DNA of 64,000 nucleotides from Prorocentrum cordatum (GCA_963575745.1 CAUYUJ010015294.1:250001-314000), one strand, 5' to 3'; shown: positions 52,811-64,000, numbered from the stretch's first letter. Numbers and translations are program-made. Notes: generated by a model not told the origin, from the sequence alone.

Positions 52811-53074
52811 GTGGGAATGAGAATATTCTGAAGCCGATCGCAACTCGAGTTTTTGATGATTGTTGTGATTTGGTTGAGGTTATACACATCTCAATCGGCC
52901 TCCCGATGAATTACATTATATCTTTGGCCCGTCGGGGCCCTCGTGCAGCGTGTGGTTGAAAACGTACTTCCTATAGGCCGCTTCGCGGCGTTGCTGCACG
53001 TCCCGCTGACTGAGACCGAGTTATCATAGTCAGCTGTGCTGGCCCCCCGCCTGCCCCCTGAGACGTTGCGATAA
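52811..53074 (+). repeat. Split direct repeat B2 of DIRS copy 2
   Basis: 264-bp partner of B1; marks the right end of the element. 53,075-53,375 contains nothing assignable. Confidence 0.95.
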
Positions 53075-53375
53075 GCGATGTGATTCCACTCCCGCGGTCT
53101 CCACTGGGCGGCATCGTCGATGTCCTGTGCAGGTTTCCAGCTCTTGTCCAATACTTGAGATCTACCCTGTTCCTCATCCTCCTGTTCCTGCCCTTTTGAA
53201 TTGCTCCTGCTGGTTGAGCCACTTCAGGTCTCAGAAGCCCCCGTAGGCCTCCAGAGGGTTTTGGAGCCCTCCGCAATCTGAGACAGCAACAGGTAGCGCA
53301 CGAAAAAGCCTCAATCCTCGATCAAACATTCCTCCTCTTGTCCTCCTCGTCCTGCTCCGCGGAGCCATGCCCGGC

Positions 53376-53425
53376 ACACACACACACACACACACACATC
53401 TCTCTCTCTCTGTCTCTCTGTCTTT
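53376..53425. repeat. CA then CT dinucleotide tract
   Basis: (CA)n 53,378-53,398 followed by (TC)n/(TCTG)n. Confidence 0.9.
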
Positions 53426-53706
53426 CGCGCGGGACCAAGCGCGGGCGGGTCCACTCCGGGAAAAAAAAGTTGGCCGCGGCGTAGAGCGGGGGCATGCCGT
53501 GGTCGGCGAGCGCGCAGCAGAGGAGCTGCAGCCCTGCCTGCAGAGGGGCGGAGGACGAAGGAGAAGAGGGGGGGGGAGGAGGGCCAGGAGGAGGCATGCG
53601 GGGAGAGGGAGGTGTGAGGAGGGGGAGGGGAAGAAACGCGCGTATGATCAGATGGGCGGAGTGGGAGGGGAGGACGGGAAGGGGACGGAGGGCCCGACGT
53701 TGAAAG

Positions 53707-53708
53707 CA

Positions 53709-53767
<59 letters not shown>

Positions 53768-53990
53768 GGAGGATGAGGATGATGATTGTGATGCTGATTA
53801 TGCTGATGATGATGGTAATGATGATGCTGACGCTGATGCTGCTGAGGATGATCATGCTGCTGCTGATGATGACTCTTTGATGATGATGATGATGATGATG
53901 CTGATGATGCTGATGATGTTGATGATGGTGGTGATGATGATGACGATGATGATAATGGTGTGGTGGCTGCGATGATGGGTGGATTTGGTC
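53707..53990. repeat. GAT trinucleotide tract
   Basis: Pure (GAT)n 53,708-53,766, then GAT with GCT/GGT interruptions to about 53,960. Poly-Asp, poly-Met and poly-His frames here are artefacts. Confidence 0.95.
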
Positions 53991-54429
53991 GAAAAGGGCG
54001 AAACTGATGATGATGAGAAGGAAACGGAATGGGAGGAAGACGAACCAGCCCGACAGGTTCAAAGCCATGATGAAACATATGATGGCGATGAGAAGTGGGA
54101 ATGATCAGGGCGAGCGAAGGAAATCAACGAACTACCAGCTACAGCCTACAACTTGCAAGGAAGATTAAGGGAAGGAAGAAGAGAAGTGGACTCCGCCTCT
54201 CAGAAGAGGAGGGGGGAATAGAGGAGCAATAGTGGGGGATGGGGGAGAGAAGTTGAGGAGGAGCAGGGGGAGGAACGAGGGCGGAGCAAGAAAGGAGGCG
54301 CACGGCATGAAGTAGAAATGATAGGCACCTCTTCCTCCTCCTCCAGATGCTGAATATATGCTCCGTACGGGCCCATACCATGAATTCCTGGATGTGTTGG
54401 GCGCGTCTGGGCGCTCTTCCGCGTTCTTG

Positions 54430-56700
54430 GGATTTCCCGTGCGATTCTTTCAGCAACCCAAAGAGCGTGGTTGGGGGTCTGAACCGCTGGTATGCCCCAA
54501 GATGGCCCCAGGGGTACATGCAGGAGCCCCCTTGGGGGGTCTTGGAGGCTCTCGGGGCCAGCCCGAGAGGCAAACATCGTTGAACCATGTAAGGTTTGTG
54601 CGCAGCTCTCGCGTGTTTGCTTTCCTTGGAGCGTCCAGGGCGACTCGGCAAGCAACGAATACCCGCCCAAGGGGGCATCCAACGACCCTCCCTCTCAAAA
54701 CCCAGGAGAGGCCCCAGAAGAGAAACTCGAACTGCAATCCAGAGTCCTCCGCCCTGGTATGGCTCCCGACACAGACAGCAGGCCCCACAGAGGCCCCGAA
54801 GAGACCACTTTGAGCACCCAAAGGGGCGCGCAAGAGGCCCCCCAACGAAGCCCCAAGGGGCACCCAAGAGGCCGCTGATCTACGACCTGGGCGCGGTGGC
54901 GGGATGGGCCGAATGCCACCATATCCGCCGCCCCCTGTCGATTTATCACAGGGTCGGGGCCTGGTGTGCTGGATGTTATTTTTTCCCCCTCCAGAGCCCC
55001 CCTGGGGCGTCGGCCCAACGCGCCTGCTGCCCCTCCCGTCGGCTTGTCATGGCCTCCAAAACGGCCACGATGCCTCCACGACGGCCAAGATGGCCCCTAA
55101 GAACGCCCAAGATAGCCCCAAGATGGCCTCCAAGACAGTCCCAAGAAGCCGCCAATACCGCCAAGACGGTTCAAGAGAGCCCAAGGCGGCCCCAGAAGCG
55201 CCTGAGAGGCCCCAAAGATGGCCCAAGAAGCCTCTAAGAGGTCCTCCAATAATGCTCGAAGATGCCCAACTCACTGATTTCCTCATACTTTTTGAAGGAA
55301 TCCTGATTTGCTTCTTTTCGGCCTTCCGACGGCCCAAGTCGCCCCCCAAGATCACCCAAGAGGCCTCCGAGATGGCCCCACGACGGCCCAAGAGGCTTCC
55401 AAGACCGCTCCAAGATGGCCCCAAGACGGCCCAAGAGGCTTCCGAGACGCCTACGATTGCCTCCAAAAGCTCTAAAGCGCCCCAAGAGAACCCCAAGACG
55501 GCCCAGAGAGGCCCCCAACTCTAAGATGGCCAAAGAGGCCCCCAAGGCCCCAAGGCTCCGAAAAGGCCTCCAAGATGTCCCTAGGAAACTCCCAGGCCCC
55601 AAGAATGACCCAATAGGCTTCCAAGAGATGTCCTCCGCCTCCTCCTCCTCCTCCTCCTTTTCTTTCCCTCTCTCCCCCACGTGTTCTCCGAAGAACTTCC
55701 ACAGCGGCTGGGGGAACGCGGCCCAATCGCGTGGCCAAACTATGCCCAACGTATCCTAAATGACAGGGGGCGGCGATGATTCGCCGTAGGCGTCTTCGAT
55801 CCGCCCCCTCCCTGTGGCTTGCCAGAAGGGTGCACGGCGCGGCAGCGTTGGGTAACTTTGGTTCTTTCGAACATTTCTAGGGGACCGTCGGCCCAACCCG
55901 CCAGCCACCCGGGAGGATGCGGACGAACGCGGGAATTGGGGGAACACATCGGGCAACTTGCATCCAAGACGGCCAACACTGTTCCAAGATGTTCTCGAAG
56001 ATAGCTCCAAGGCAGCCAAGATTGTCCAAAGAGGGCCCACGATGGTCCCAAGACGCCTCGAACAACGCCCTAAGACGATCCAAGATGCGCTCCAGACGGC
56101 TCAGGAGGCCCCCAAGACGCCTCAAGAGGGCTTCAAGAGCACCCCCAGGAAGCCAAACTCATTTGATGCTGCTGCGGTTGTTCGGTGATGTTAGCGTTCT
56201 CGCCCCTGCGGGCTCCCGGCGCTCCAAAACGGCTCCACGAGCACCCAAGGTTGCCCCAGCACGGCCCTCGAGGCCCCCAAGAAGCCCGCAAGACGGCCGA
56301 AAAAGGGCCCCAAGAAGCCCCAAGACTGCGCCACAGACCCCCATTGCCTATCGCATCCGATCCGCCCAGTTGTGGCATCAAGTATTGCAGTGCCCTGGCA
56401 GGATGTTTTCCAACCTTGCTTATTCAATCGAACTTCATTGTTGTCTCGAGAGACGTCCCGAAAGCGCCCAAAGAGGGACCCGTTGACTACCCAGAGTGGG
56501 CCCCAAGACGTCCTCCGACAACCACGCTGTTCCCGAGAGGCTCTCGACGGCCCTCAGGAGGCGCCAGGAATCCCTCAAGAGGCCTCAGGAGGTCCCGCAG
56601 AGGCTCTCAGAAAACCCACAAGCGGCTTCCAGGACCCCCCAGGAAGCCCCCAGGAAGCTCCGAAGGGCCTCGAGACGCCTCCCGTTTTTCTTCCTCCTCC
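54430..56700. repeat. Long CCAAGATGGCC/CAAGAGGC array with ~1.1-kb period
   Basis: Degenerate CCCCAAGA(T/C/G)GGCC and CCAAGAGGCC units fill about 2.2 kb. They are broken by a repeated module: a pyrimidine tract, then CCACAGCGGCTGGGGGAA / CCACAACGTCTGGGGGAA (55,697 and 56,768), then GATTCGCCGTAGGCGTCTTCGATCC-like sequence (55,778, 56,869 and a partial copy at 57,023). Frames on both strands (Trp/Gly/Leu-rich or Pro/Arg/Lys-rich) are repeat translation. Confidence 0.8.
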
Positions 56701-57059
56701 TTCTCTGCCTCCTTCTGCTGCCTCTCCTGCTCCTCTCTCTCGCTCTCCCGAGTGTTGCCCCGACAGATTCCACAACGTCTGGGGGAAACACATGGTCCAA
56801 CAACTTGGCCATATTTCGGCCTAACGATAGGCCGCACAAGCGTTTCCCAAAGGCAAGGGCCGGCAACAATTCGCCGTGAACGTCTTCGATCCACCGCCCC
56901 CTTTTTCTTGCGAGAGGGGCGTTGCCGTGATGCCTTTCTACGGAACGTGCAGTCCACAAACGTGGCCGCACTTTGGCGCGACATTTCGCGACACAGGCGT
57001 GCCCAAAACGGCATGTGGCGGCAGCGATTCGCCCTAGGCGTCTTCGATACCTCCGTCTC

Positions 57060-58810
57060 CCCTTCTCTTACCTTCCTTTCCTCATGATCCTCCTCCTGCG
57101 GGCGGCCCTTGAGACGCCGCCCAGCACGACGCAGCGGTCCCTGGGAGGGGCGGTGCGGCCGTTCGCAGCGGCGCGCTCTCTGGGAGTGGAGGGGGTGGAT
57201 GGAGGGAAGACGAGGGGGTGAGCGCGCAAAACAATGAAGGAACCTAGATGGAGGAGGTTGAGGAGGGTGGGGTTGAGAAGGATGATGATGCTGATGATGG
57301 TGGTGACGATAATCGTACGCAGCCTGTAGCAAGGCACATCCTTGTTTCCACAGCTCGCGACTCCTGCCCGAGGAGGAGGGAAGATCGGACAAGCCTGACC
57401 TCTGAAAACGGTAGTCCCCGGATGACCCTTTTTCTCGGGGCCAGAGGTACATCACGGCCAGGTGGCACGAGGTACGGGGACAACGAGCTTTCCTGGGGAT
57501 CGGGCGCATCTAAGACGGTGCCCGATGCAAGCGCCACGACAAACTCAAGCAAATGTTAGGGCACCAAGCATGAAGAGTGCACGCGGTGACCCAGCAGTCC
57601 TGCACAGATTAGGGAGAGGGAGGGGGAAAGCTGAGCACACACGAACCACCCATCGTGCCAGGCCAGGCCGCCAGAGGAGATTAGGCTGTGACGGCCTCCT
57701 GACCTGATCATGAGGCAGAGGAAGAAGAAGTTGAGGGGTTGGGGGAGGAAGGCGCAGACCAAGAAGGCGGGGGAAGCGGAGGATGGGAGGAGCGGGGGGC
57801 GCTGAGGAGGGAAGGGAGGGATCGGGACGCCCCCTCTTCCTCTTTCCCTCCACCTCCCCCCCTCCTGCTCTCTTTCCTTTCCTTCCCCCCTCCCCTCTTC
57901 CCCCCTCCCTCCTTCCTCCGCGCCCTCCTCTGAGCCCTGCCCCGGCATCCGAGGCCGTTGGACTATCACGTGATTGAAAAGGGCGGACAAAACAACGCCC
58001 GCGTTTTTTTACGACGCCCGGAGGTCAAGGTAATCTCTAACGTGAATGGCTTGTTGTGCAAGTGCAGCTCTTCGATTTCGGGACCCATGCAGACGTTCGG
58101 GACAATTCTAGGCACCCTCGTACGATTTTCGCGGGGCGCAGCCGATGGAAAATACCCCACGGCCCGACAACGCCTAGGACCCCACCCACGAAAAAAGGTC
58201 GTCCTGATCCCCATTCTTCGCCATGGAAGTCCGCAAATTGATCCCTGGGCCCCTCCCAGTCACTATCCTGCCAAATTTTTCGAGCTGCGCGCAGCCGTGG
58301 CCACGAGGGCCGCCAGCAGGCCTCAGAGAAGGCACAGCACGACAACACAACATCCTATTGCTTTGCCCCTTGTGCTTCCTCTTCCGTGTCCTCCTCCTCC
58401 TCCTCCTCTTCCTCCTCCTCCTCCTCCTCCTCCTCTTCCTAAGCGCCGAACCTCGCCTTCCATCCCGGGCCCTCGGGGCCACGCGCGCTCCTGGGCGCGG
58501 TCCTTCAGGCGGCCATGAGCCACGACGGCCGCGAAGTCGTCATGGTCGCGTCGTTGATCTCCAACTGGCAATTCACGCATAACAGATATGCGAAACCGTC
58601 CCCAACCGAGAACAGCCAATTCAACGACCGATCCGTCTTCTTAGTCCGACTCATCATGCATATGAGCCGCGTGCGGCAACGACTGCCCGCCTCCTAAACG
58701 GAGGTCGTCATATAACCAGCAAGGCTGCAACCCCAAGGGGCTTGTGCCAGGAAGTCGGGTCTCGTGGCGACGACAGGTCCTGACCAATAAGCCGTACGTA
58801 TGACCTCCGC
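57060..58810. other. Non-coding, pyrimidine- and purine-rich stretches
   Basis: Includes CT/GA-rich blocks at 57,700-57,930 and a (TCC)n tract at 58,388-58,440. No gene, RNA or element end could be supported here. Confidence 0.5.
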
Positions 58811-58999
58811 CACCACTATGCCTGCGAAAACCAAGTCGCAACAAAGCCCGGTCTCGTCTCCAGTCGGTGCTTGGCAATGTCCGAGCACCCCGGAGCACAG
58901 TTCCAGCAGACTCCCAAGCTTTGAACGGGTGCAGCACTTGCCATGCGCCGAATGCGACGCTCCTCAAAGCGTCTCGTAGCACTGATCCTTTGGTCAGTC

Positions 59000-59459
59000 G
59001 ATCTGCACAACAATTTCTCGTGCCGATTCACCGCAACTTCTTCGCCCCCCTGCGATCTATGATATAACGACCTGATGTAACCTGCGCCTCTCCGCTGGTG
59101 TGCGCACTTGCTCTGCCGTGCTCCCAACAAACACACTCGTGGCGTCCACGCGAGCTTCTAGGTCTACCGCTAGCACCTCGCAGTCCTCAGCGCCATCCGA
59201 AATATCACGGAATTGCTTCGCGCTCATCTCGCCGAGCTGAACCGCGCCGTGGAAGCCAGCCAGCAGCAAACAACAGTCACGCATATCGGACAACTGGCAT
59301 AGCTCTGCGCCCCTGGCGAATCGCACAACATGTGCTAGCTTTTTGGATAACTATTCCAGTTCGTTGCACGTGCCGCCTGGGCCTTCTCGAGCTTCGATCA
59401 GAGTATATACTGCGCCTCTGATGGCCAGGCTTTTGTCGGCGGGTTCTCTTCTGAACGCT
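59000..59459 (-). pseudogene. RNase H of copia-type element 2
   Basis: One frame (to 59,351) gives TTAEDAAFRREPADKSLAIRG, matching the first strand of a copia-type RNase H (D-x-A-F). Another frame (59,326-59,057) gives HGAVQLGEMSAKQFRDI (Glu) and LEARVDATSVFVG (Asp) followed by VRTPAERRRLH. Order and spacing fit the domain. Broken by a frameshift and by a TAA at about 59,351. Confidence 0.5.
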
Positions 59460-59465
59460 GCATCT

Positions 59466-60652
59466 TCAGCTGTGGTAAGTCTGAGCGGTCGCTGAAATCG
59501 ATCGGCACGGGTGCTCGGAGGATGTTCCTGCATGTGCTTCAACAGCTTTGATTCCCTTGATGTGCCCAACTTGGGGGGTCGAATCACGCCTCTCCAGCGC
59601 CGTCGCATAGATGCATCTGTCGACGCGCGTCATGATACACCACGTTATGGCACCCAACAAAGAAGGATACAAACAAATGCGCCTCTCGGGTGGCACGGCG
59701 TCTTGGGGCTGCTACTGCAACCCCTTCTCGTCACTGCAGTGCAGGTTCTTGATGTGCACGACCTGGGCTACCTCTATACTCTTGTCCTCTAACTGCGGGT
59801 GGCGAAACCCGCAGTAAACGAAGATCTTCCCGTGCTTCGCCATCTTCCCGAAGACTGCTTCCAACGCTTGGTTCATCTCGCTGGTCGCTGCGTCCGTGCC
59901 CGCGCGCATCTAATCATCGGGATGTAGGTCTGCGTGGGCACTTTGAAGTTCACCGGATAGCAGCGCCAGGTCTCGGCGGAGGCCAATTCGTCGAGGAGCG
60001 CCGTTGAAGTCAAATCTCCTTTCTCCAAATGAAGGTCTTCCATGAAGCAGTTGAACCCTTCGAAGCCCTCAGCTTCGCATCGCAGTTCGGCTGCTCCCCT
60101 CGGCAACACGAAGTATCTGTCATGAGTAGGCTCGCTCAGCAGCGTCGATGCCTCTTCGCGTGTCACCCCTGGAAGAACAGCTGAATCTATGCCCGCACTG
60201 CATACCTTCCATCGATGTTGAGCTGCGCGGATACTCGCCATCGTCTGACCCCACCTGGCAGTCGTCGCGATGAAAGTCTGAAGCTCATCTTTGCGCCTTT
60301 CTTCGAATCCGCGGACCGTCAGCCTGCGACATCTGATTATTGTCATCGTGCCGTCTGGTGCTTCAGTGTCTATCACTTTTCCACCCACTTGGCGTCGATC
60401 AGGTTGTTTGCGTTCCTCCGATGTCCTCGACATGGCCAGGGGGCCTGCCCAGTGACGGAGCCCTTTAAATCGGGCTGCTCGAACTGCTTCTCGATGTTCA
60501 ATCTCTTCGGTAAATGTCAACATTTGGTCGTCTTTCATCGATAATTGCTTTCGCGGAGCCGTCTTCGCAACAAAACTTTCAACAACCGCGTCGTCGCCGC
60601 GCGCGGGGTCTCCCGCCATGCGAGGCGCGCCGGGCATCTTCCAGGCCTCCAC
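59466..60652 (-). pseudogene. Reverse transcriptase of copia-type element 2
   Basis: A 259-codon frame (60,652-59,873) has the copia-type entry region (KVIDTEAPDGTMTIIRCR, LTVRGFEERRKD), RWGQTMASIRAAQHRWKV, then SAGIDSAVLPG (152-162) where SADVSQAFLRG-type sequence is expected, so the catalytic Asp is Gly. Downstream frames carry GKIFVYCGFRHPQLED (59,830 region) and SLLGAITWCIMTRVDRCIYA (59,660 region), typical of the connection to RNase H. A motif-C Asp pair was not found. Inactive. Confidence 0.6.
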
Positions 60653-60688
60653 TGCGAAACCATTCTGCGCCGCCTCCTCGGGCTGCAG

Positions 60689-61555
60689 TCACTCCAGGGT
60701 CTCTGCCGTCGCCTTGCCGTATTTCGTCTCCTGAGAAACCCAGGCGTCCATCTCGTCGTAGTCCATGATCGCCGCGTTCCTGTCGACGACTGAGATGTCT
60801 GGCTCTTTTGTCAAGTTGCTCGCCAACTCCATGATGTCGTCCTCGCCTGGGGCCTCCCTGCTGTCCTTCGGTATCGACCGCGGCGCCTCTACTGAGAATG
60901 GCTCGTCCAAGCTCTCGCCCCTCGGCTCGTCCTCCTTGGCCTCCTCTTCGGCTGCTACAGCTGGTGCCATGCCTGCGGGCTGCGGAAGCCTGGGCGGGGG
61001 GGCAGGCGGCGCCGGTGGCGCCTCGGGTGGCTCGTCCTCGAGCCTCCTCCCCACGTGGGCCGCTGGGCTCTCGGGTCCCTGCGAGCTCGTAGGTGGCGGG
61101 CGCTTGGCGATCTGGCGATGTCCGCGACGCCAGGAGTCCGCGCCAGGTAAGTGAGGTCCGCCAACATGTGGTGCCTGGGGCGCCTGCCCCTGCAAGACGT
61201 CCAGCGCGTCTGGCTCCACGGTGCGGAACTCGCGATGCAAGTGGCGCCCATGTCCTTCTCGCCGAAGATCTGCCTGAGGACCGACTGCCCCGAAGCCGAA
61301 CCCTCGTCGTAGCGCGTCGCCTTGACTCCAGTATCTTCTTGTCCTTGTCTCCTGGCCATCCATTGGCGCGTCGTGGAGAATTCGAATTCGTGGAGTCCAG
61401 GTAGGGTCGGTGCCCTCTTGCCCACTCTGGCCGTTGCCACTCCATTCAGATGTAGTCCGCAAGATGCCACTTGTGAGCGCCCAGCCTGTCGAGGTACTCG
61501 CCCAACACATGCGTTCAAAACCCTCGCTCATGTCGTGCGCGAAAAGTATGATCAC
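60689..61555 (-). pseudogene. Acidic, Pro-rich linker of copia-type element 2
   Basis: A 289-codon frame. The second half is Pro/Glu/Ala-rich (EPPEAPPAPPAPPPRLPQPA) then acidic (NLTKEPDISVVDRNAAIMDY). Such linkers lie between integrase and RT in copia-type polyproteins, and that is its place here. The first ~150 residues are Arg/Gly-rich and may be out of frame. Confidence 0.35.
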
Positions 61556-61990
61556 CCTGAGCGGGACTGCTTTCGGTCACCATGAACGACGCTGCGTAGG
61601 CGAACAAGATCGCTCTTCGGACATCCGTGGCCTCGACGGCAAGATCCCTGCTCTGCGAGTGCATGGTCAGCGTGTCCGTTTCAAGCGCCGCTGCTAAGAC
61701 CACCTTGGCTGGGCCCTTCCAATTCGTCGCATCCTTCGGGGCCTTGCCCGGCTTATAGAAGTCTGCGAGGTCGCCGATCTCGAGCTTCAGGTCCTCCTTT
61801 GCTGGCGCCGATCTTGCCTTCGACTCTCCCTCCATTCTCTCCTGCTCCTTCGCCTCGATAGTCAAGGTTGTAGCTAATTCCCGATGTCGCTGAGAATATC
61901 TGAAGATAGCGAACCCATCGTCGTCGTTATTTCTAGAGCTCCACTCATGTCGAAGACCCTGAGCATGAGAGGTACTCAACCGTGCAACGC
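61515..61990 (-). pseudogene. Integrase C-terminal region of copia-type element 2
   Basis: Within the frame 62,090-61,515, residues from about 65 onward read as an integrase tail: RHRELATTLTIEAKEQERME, KLEIGDLADFYKPGKAPKD, NWKGPAKVVLAAALETDTL, DLAVEATDVRRAI. The G-D-L-x-x-F/Y-x-P ... W-x-G-P-A-x-V pattern is the C-terminal DNA-binding region of copia-type integrases as found in dinoflagellate elements. The catalytic core is missing upstream. Confidence 0.6.
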
Positions 61991-62029
61991 CTTGTAGGGC
62001 GTGCCCTCGCCGATCGTCAACAACGCGTT

Positions 62030-62260
62030 GATCGCGTAGATCGTCCCTCTGGGGCCAAGAAGCGCTGTACACGCATGCGAACTGCGCCATTGGGGCCTTC
62101 GGTGGAGCCCCTTATGGGGCCACGAAGCGCTGAAATTGGTCGGGGGGACGCATGCGAACAGCGCCACTGGGACCTCCGGAGGAGCTCCCCATGGGGCCAC
62201 GAAGAGCTATACTGGGCGGGGGAGGCGCATGCGAACTGCGGAGGAGGGAGGGAGGGGGCA
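62030..62260. repeat. Related units of the 89-bp satellite family
   Basis: GGGGCCTTCGGTGGAGCCCC, ATGGGGCCACGAAGCGCTGAA, GCATGCGAACTGCG and ATGGGGCCACGAAGAGC give about three units of ~80 bp, similar to the unit at 44,021-44,470. 62,260-62,800 contains two loosely repeated GAGGTCTCGT...GGACAC segments and no gene. Confidence 0.65.
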
Positions 62261-62804
62261 GCGGGAGAAAGGACGCAAGGCGCTGTCTCTTCAAAACGTG
62301 AACCCAACACCGCAAGATGGTTAGGAACAATTCCGCTGAACTTATCAATAAACCATGAACTATGAAAAACTGATAATTGCACAATTCGCAAAAAGTCCCG
62401 GGATGGCGAGGTCTCGTGAAGTTCCGTGAGGGACACCACTCTGCTTGTCCTCCAAGCCGCCCGCGAAAAAGGCGAGAATTGCGCAATGCGCAGTCCCCAG
62501 GGCAGGGTGAGCTAGCTTGGGTCCGCGTAGCACACTGACCACTCCGCTGGGCAGCTCACGAAAGTTACGACAATGACAAAGTTTGCAGCTTCCAGGCAGG
62601 GCGAGGTCTCGTTTGCTGGGTCCGCGTGGGACACGCGGGCAGGAGATTGCGGCAACATAGCTCTGATGAGTTCGATAATCCAGCGCAGGAGGGCTTGGGA
62701 ACAAAAGCGCGGAGGGAACACATGTTCTCATAGTTCTCTGTGATAAGCTGGAGGGGTGGCCGTGCGGAACCTGTCCAGTGTGCAGTGGTACGGTCGTGAA
62801 GGCT

Positions 62805-62985
62805 GAGTGGAGGAGGAGGAGGAGGAGGAAGAGGAGGAGGAGGAGGAGGAAGAGGAGGAGGAGGAGGAGGAGGAGGAGGAGGAGAAGGAAGATGATAGTG
62901 AGGAGGAGGAGGAGGAGGAGGACGAGGAGGAGGAGGAGGAGGAGGACGAGGAGGAGGAGGAGGAGGGGGAGAGAGGCGAGGGGAG
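62805..62985. repeat. GGA trinucleotide tract
   Basis: (GGA)n with AGA/CGA interruptions on the plus strand; poly-Glu, poly-Arg or poly-Ser/Leu frames are artefacts. 63,000-63,600 shows no gene I can support. Confidence 0.95.
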
Positions 62986-63607
62986 AGAGGACGGCCACAC
63001 AATCCCAGACACTTTACAATCATCGCGCAGGGCGCTGCTGCGTGACGTCCCCCTCCCCCGGTCATGTCCCCACCGCCGTCTCATGTGAGCCTCCCCTGGC
63101 GCACAAGGGGGGAGGGATGCCTCTGGGATCTCAGCTGGTCGGCGAGCGCTTGCAGCCGCGACTTCTCGGCCTCGTGGAGGGCGGCGCTTTGGCCGGGGAG
63201 CCTGCGGGCGCGCTAGGCGCGCTCCTGCTCTTCTGCTTCTTCTCACCCCCCCATCCTCATGAGATCGTCCTCCTCCTGAGAGTTCCCTAATGAAAAAGCA
63301 AGTGCGACAATGATTGCGTAGAAGCGAACACGGAAGGCTATTCCTAACCCTGCGCAGCCCGCTTGGCGAGGAAGAGGATGAGAACAGAACGAGGAGGCGC
63401 AACGATCTCCGACGGTTTGCAAATCCATCATGACGAGGGGGCTGATGCCCGGGGCAGAAGCGAGCTGTTCAAACCAACGCGCGCTCTCTGCTTCGCTCTC
63501 CTGCAAGGGCGCAGCTTCGCGGGGAGCGACCCCTTCACTTAATTAAACCAGCACTGTTTCCTGCGAGGTTGCGCGAGTGGCGTGCATGAGGGGTGCTTAC
63601 TGACTCG

Positions 63608-63695
63608 GGGGGGAGCATCGACCTGGAATCAACGAGCGTCGCCGATTGATTGGCGATACGTCCCTGGTAGCGAAACCAAGCGTTCCTGGGCAGGG
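63608..63695. repeat. Partial copy of the foldback element
   Basis: GGGGGGAGCATCGACCTGGAATC, then GTCGCCGATTGATTGGCGATA and GTTCCTGGGCAGG, follow the same order as 26,451-26,550. The right inverted repeat is not found. 63,700-64,000 is unassigned. Confidence 0.6.
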
Positions 63696-64000
63696 CGGGA
63701 TCTGCAAACCGGCGAGCGATAAGGGGCTGATGTTCCCAGCCATCATCGCCTGTGCCTTCCAAATTCGCGCCACTTGCCGCGCGACTCCTGGCTCCTCCCT
63801 GAACGAATCTTTGGACACCCGGAATGGGTACGGAAAAAACTGTACAATGCCCAACAACAAATGTTGTCCCAAACCAACAGCAATCGCTGTTGGCCAGGCG
63901 GCCTTCAGTCTCAAATGGACACAGGCCGCGGCGACACCGACAGCGAATCCTTGTCAGAATGAACAAGACCTGCTGCCGGTCATTGTGCCCATTCTCTCCG

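Larger units (their letters stand above)
45968..53074 (+). mobile_element. DIRS-order element with complete split direct repeats (copy 2)
   Basis: A 7,107-bp element bounded by A1 (45,968-46,093) and B1-A2-B2 (52,379-53,074), the arrangement of PAT/Ngaro-like members of the DIRS order. Internally on the plus strand: gag-like, RT with YMDD, RNase H and methyltransferase-like domains, and the N-terminal part of a recombinase-like region. A1 and A2 are identical and B1 and B2 differ at 2 of 264 positions, so insertion or homogenisation is recent. Coding frames are nevertheless interrupted by stops and by switches between two frames, and no recombinase catalytic motifs are seen. It therefore looks non-autonomous. 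Confidence 0.9.
58816..62000 (-). mobile_element. 5'-truncated copia-type retroelement 2
   Basis: On the minus strand from 62.0 kb downward: integrase C-terminal region, acidic Pro-rich linker, RT, then RNase H, in Ty1/copia order. Gag, protease and the integrase core are absent; upstream of about 62.0 kb lies satellite-type sequence. Frames change several times and the RT motif-A Asp is lost. Different in sequence from element 1. LTRs not found. Confidence 0.6.

Noticed and set aside
53367-54078. Poly-Asp / poly-His proteins near 53.7-54.0 kb
   Set aside because: Produced by the (GAT)n microsatellite on both strands.
62805-63088. Acidic Glu-rich protein
   Set aside because: Translation of the (GGA)n tract.

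Overview
This window looks like nuclear DNA from a dinoflagellate. The strongest evidence is a complete 22-nt dinoflagellate spliced-leader (SL) sequence at 23,514-23,535 on the minus strand. The high GC content, very high retroelement load, abundant microsatellites and scarcity of host genes agree. The genus cannot be fixed from the sequence; a Prorocentrum- or Suessiales-like genome is a guess. I recognise one intact, non-transposon protein gene (a calmodulin-superfamily EF-hand protein). Almost everything else is retroelement remnant, satellite or low-complexity DNA.

Layout. 1-4.7 kb: simple repeats and a degenerate minisatellite. 4.8-10.2 kb: a decayed non-LTR (LINE-type) element on the minus strand (coiled coil, endonuclease, RT in several frames, RNase H with an intact DEDD set), flanked by two blocks of a CCAAGAGGCCCC-type array. 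11.5-14.1 kb: a degenerate plus-strand coding tract that begins at a probable SL relic. 14.6-20.2 kb: a DIRS-order element (gag-like, RT, RNase H, tyrosine recombinase, terminal repeats) lying between two GTT tracts. 20.3-24.3 kb: mostly unassigned DNA containing a textbook retrogene (21-bp target-site duplications, SL plus relic SL, intact ORF, A-rich tail).

24.3-30 kb: palindromes, satellites and a foldback MITE-like element. 30.4-43.1 kb: a decayed Ty1/copia-type element on the minus strand, read from high to low coordinates: gag, CCHC knuckle, RING-like motif, protease, methyltransferase-like domain, integrase, RT, RNase H, with diverged LTR-like segments at both ends. 44.0-45.3 kb: an 89-bp satellite and a spaced short repeat. 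45,968-53,074: a second DIRS-order element with complete split direct repeats (A1 ... B1-A2-B2). The A copies are identical and the B copies differ at 2 of 264 positions, but the coding region is broken and the recombinase is truncated. 53.4-58.8 kb: microsatellites and a long CCAAGA-type array with a ~1.1-kb higher-order period. 58.8-62.1 kb: a second, 5'-truncated copia-type fragment (integrase tail, RT, RNase H). 62-64 kb: satellite and repeat debris.

How the parts fit together: a LINE-type machinery like the one decaying at 5-10 kb is a plausible source of the activity that reinserted the EF-hand mRNA. The two DIRS-order elements show two stages of one life cycle, and two retroelement lineages here carry methyltransferase-like domains. 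All family calls come from motif reading by eye; no database search was run.
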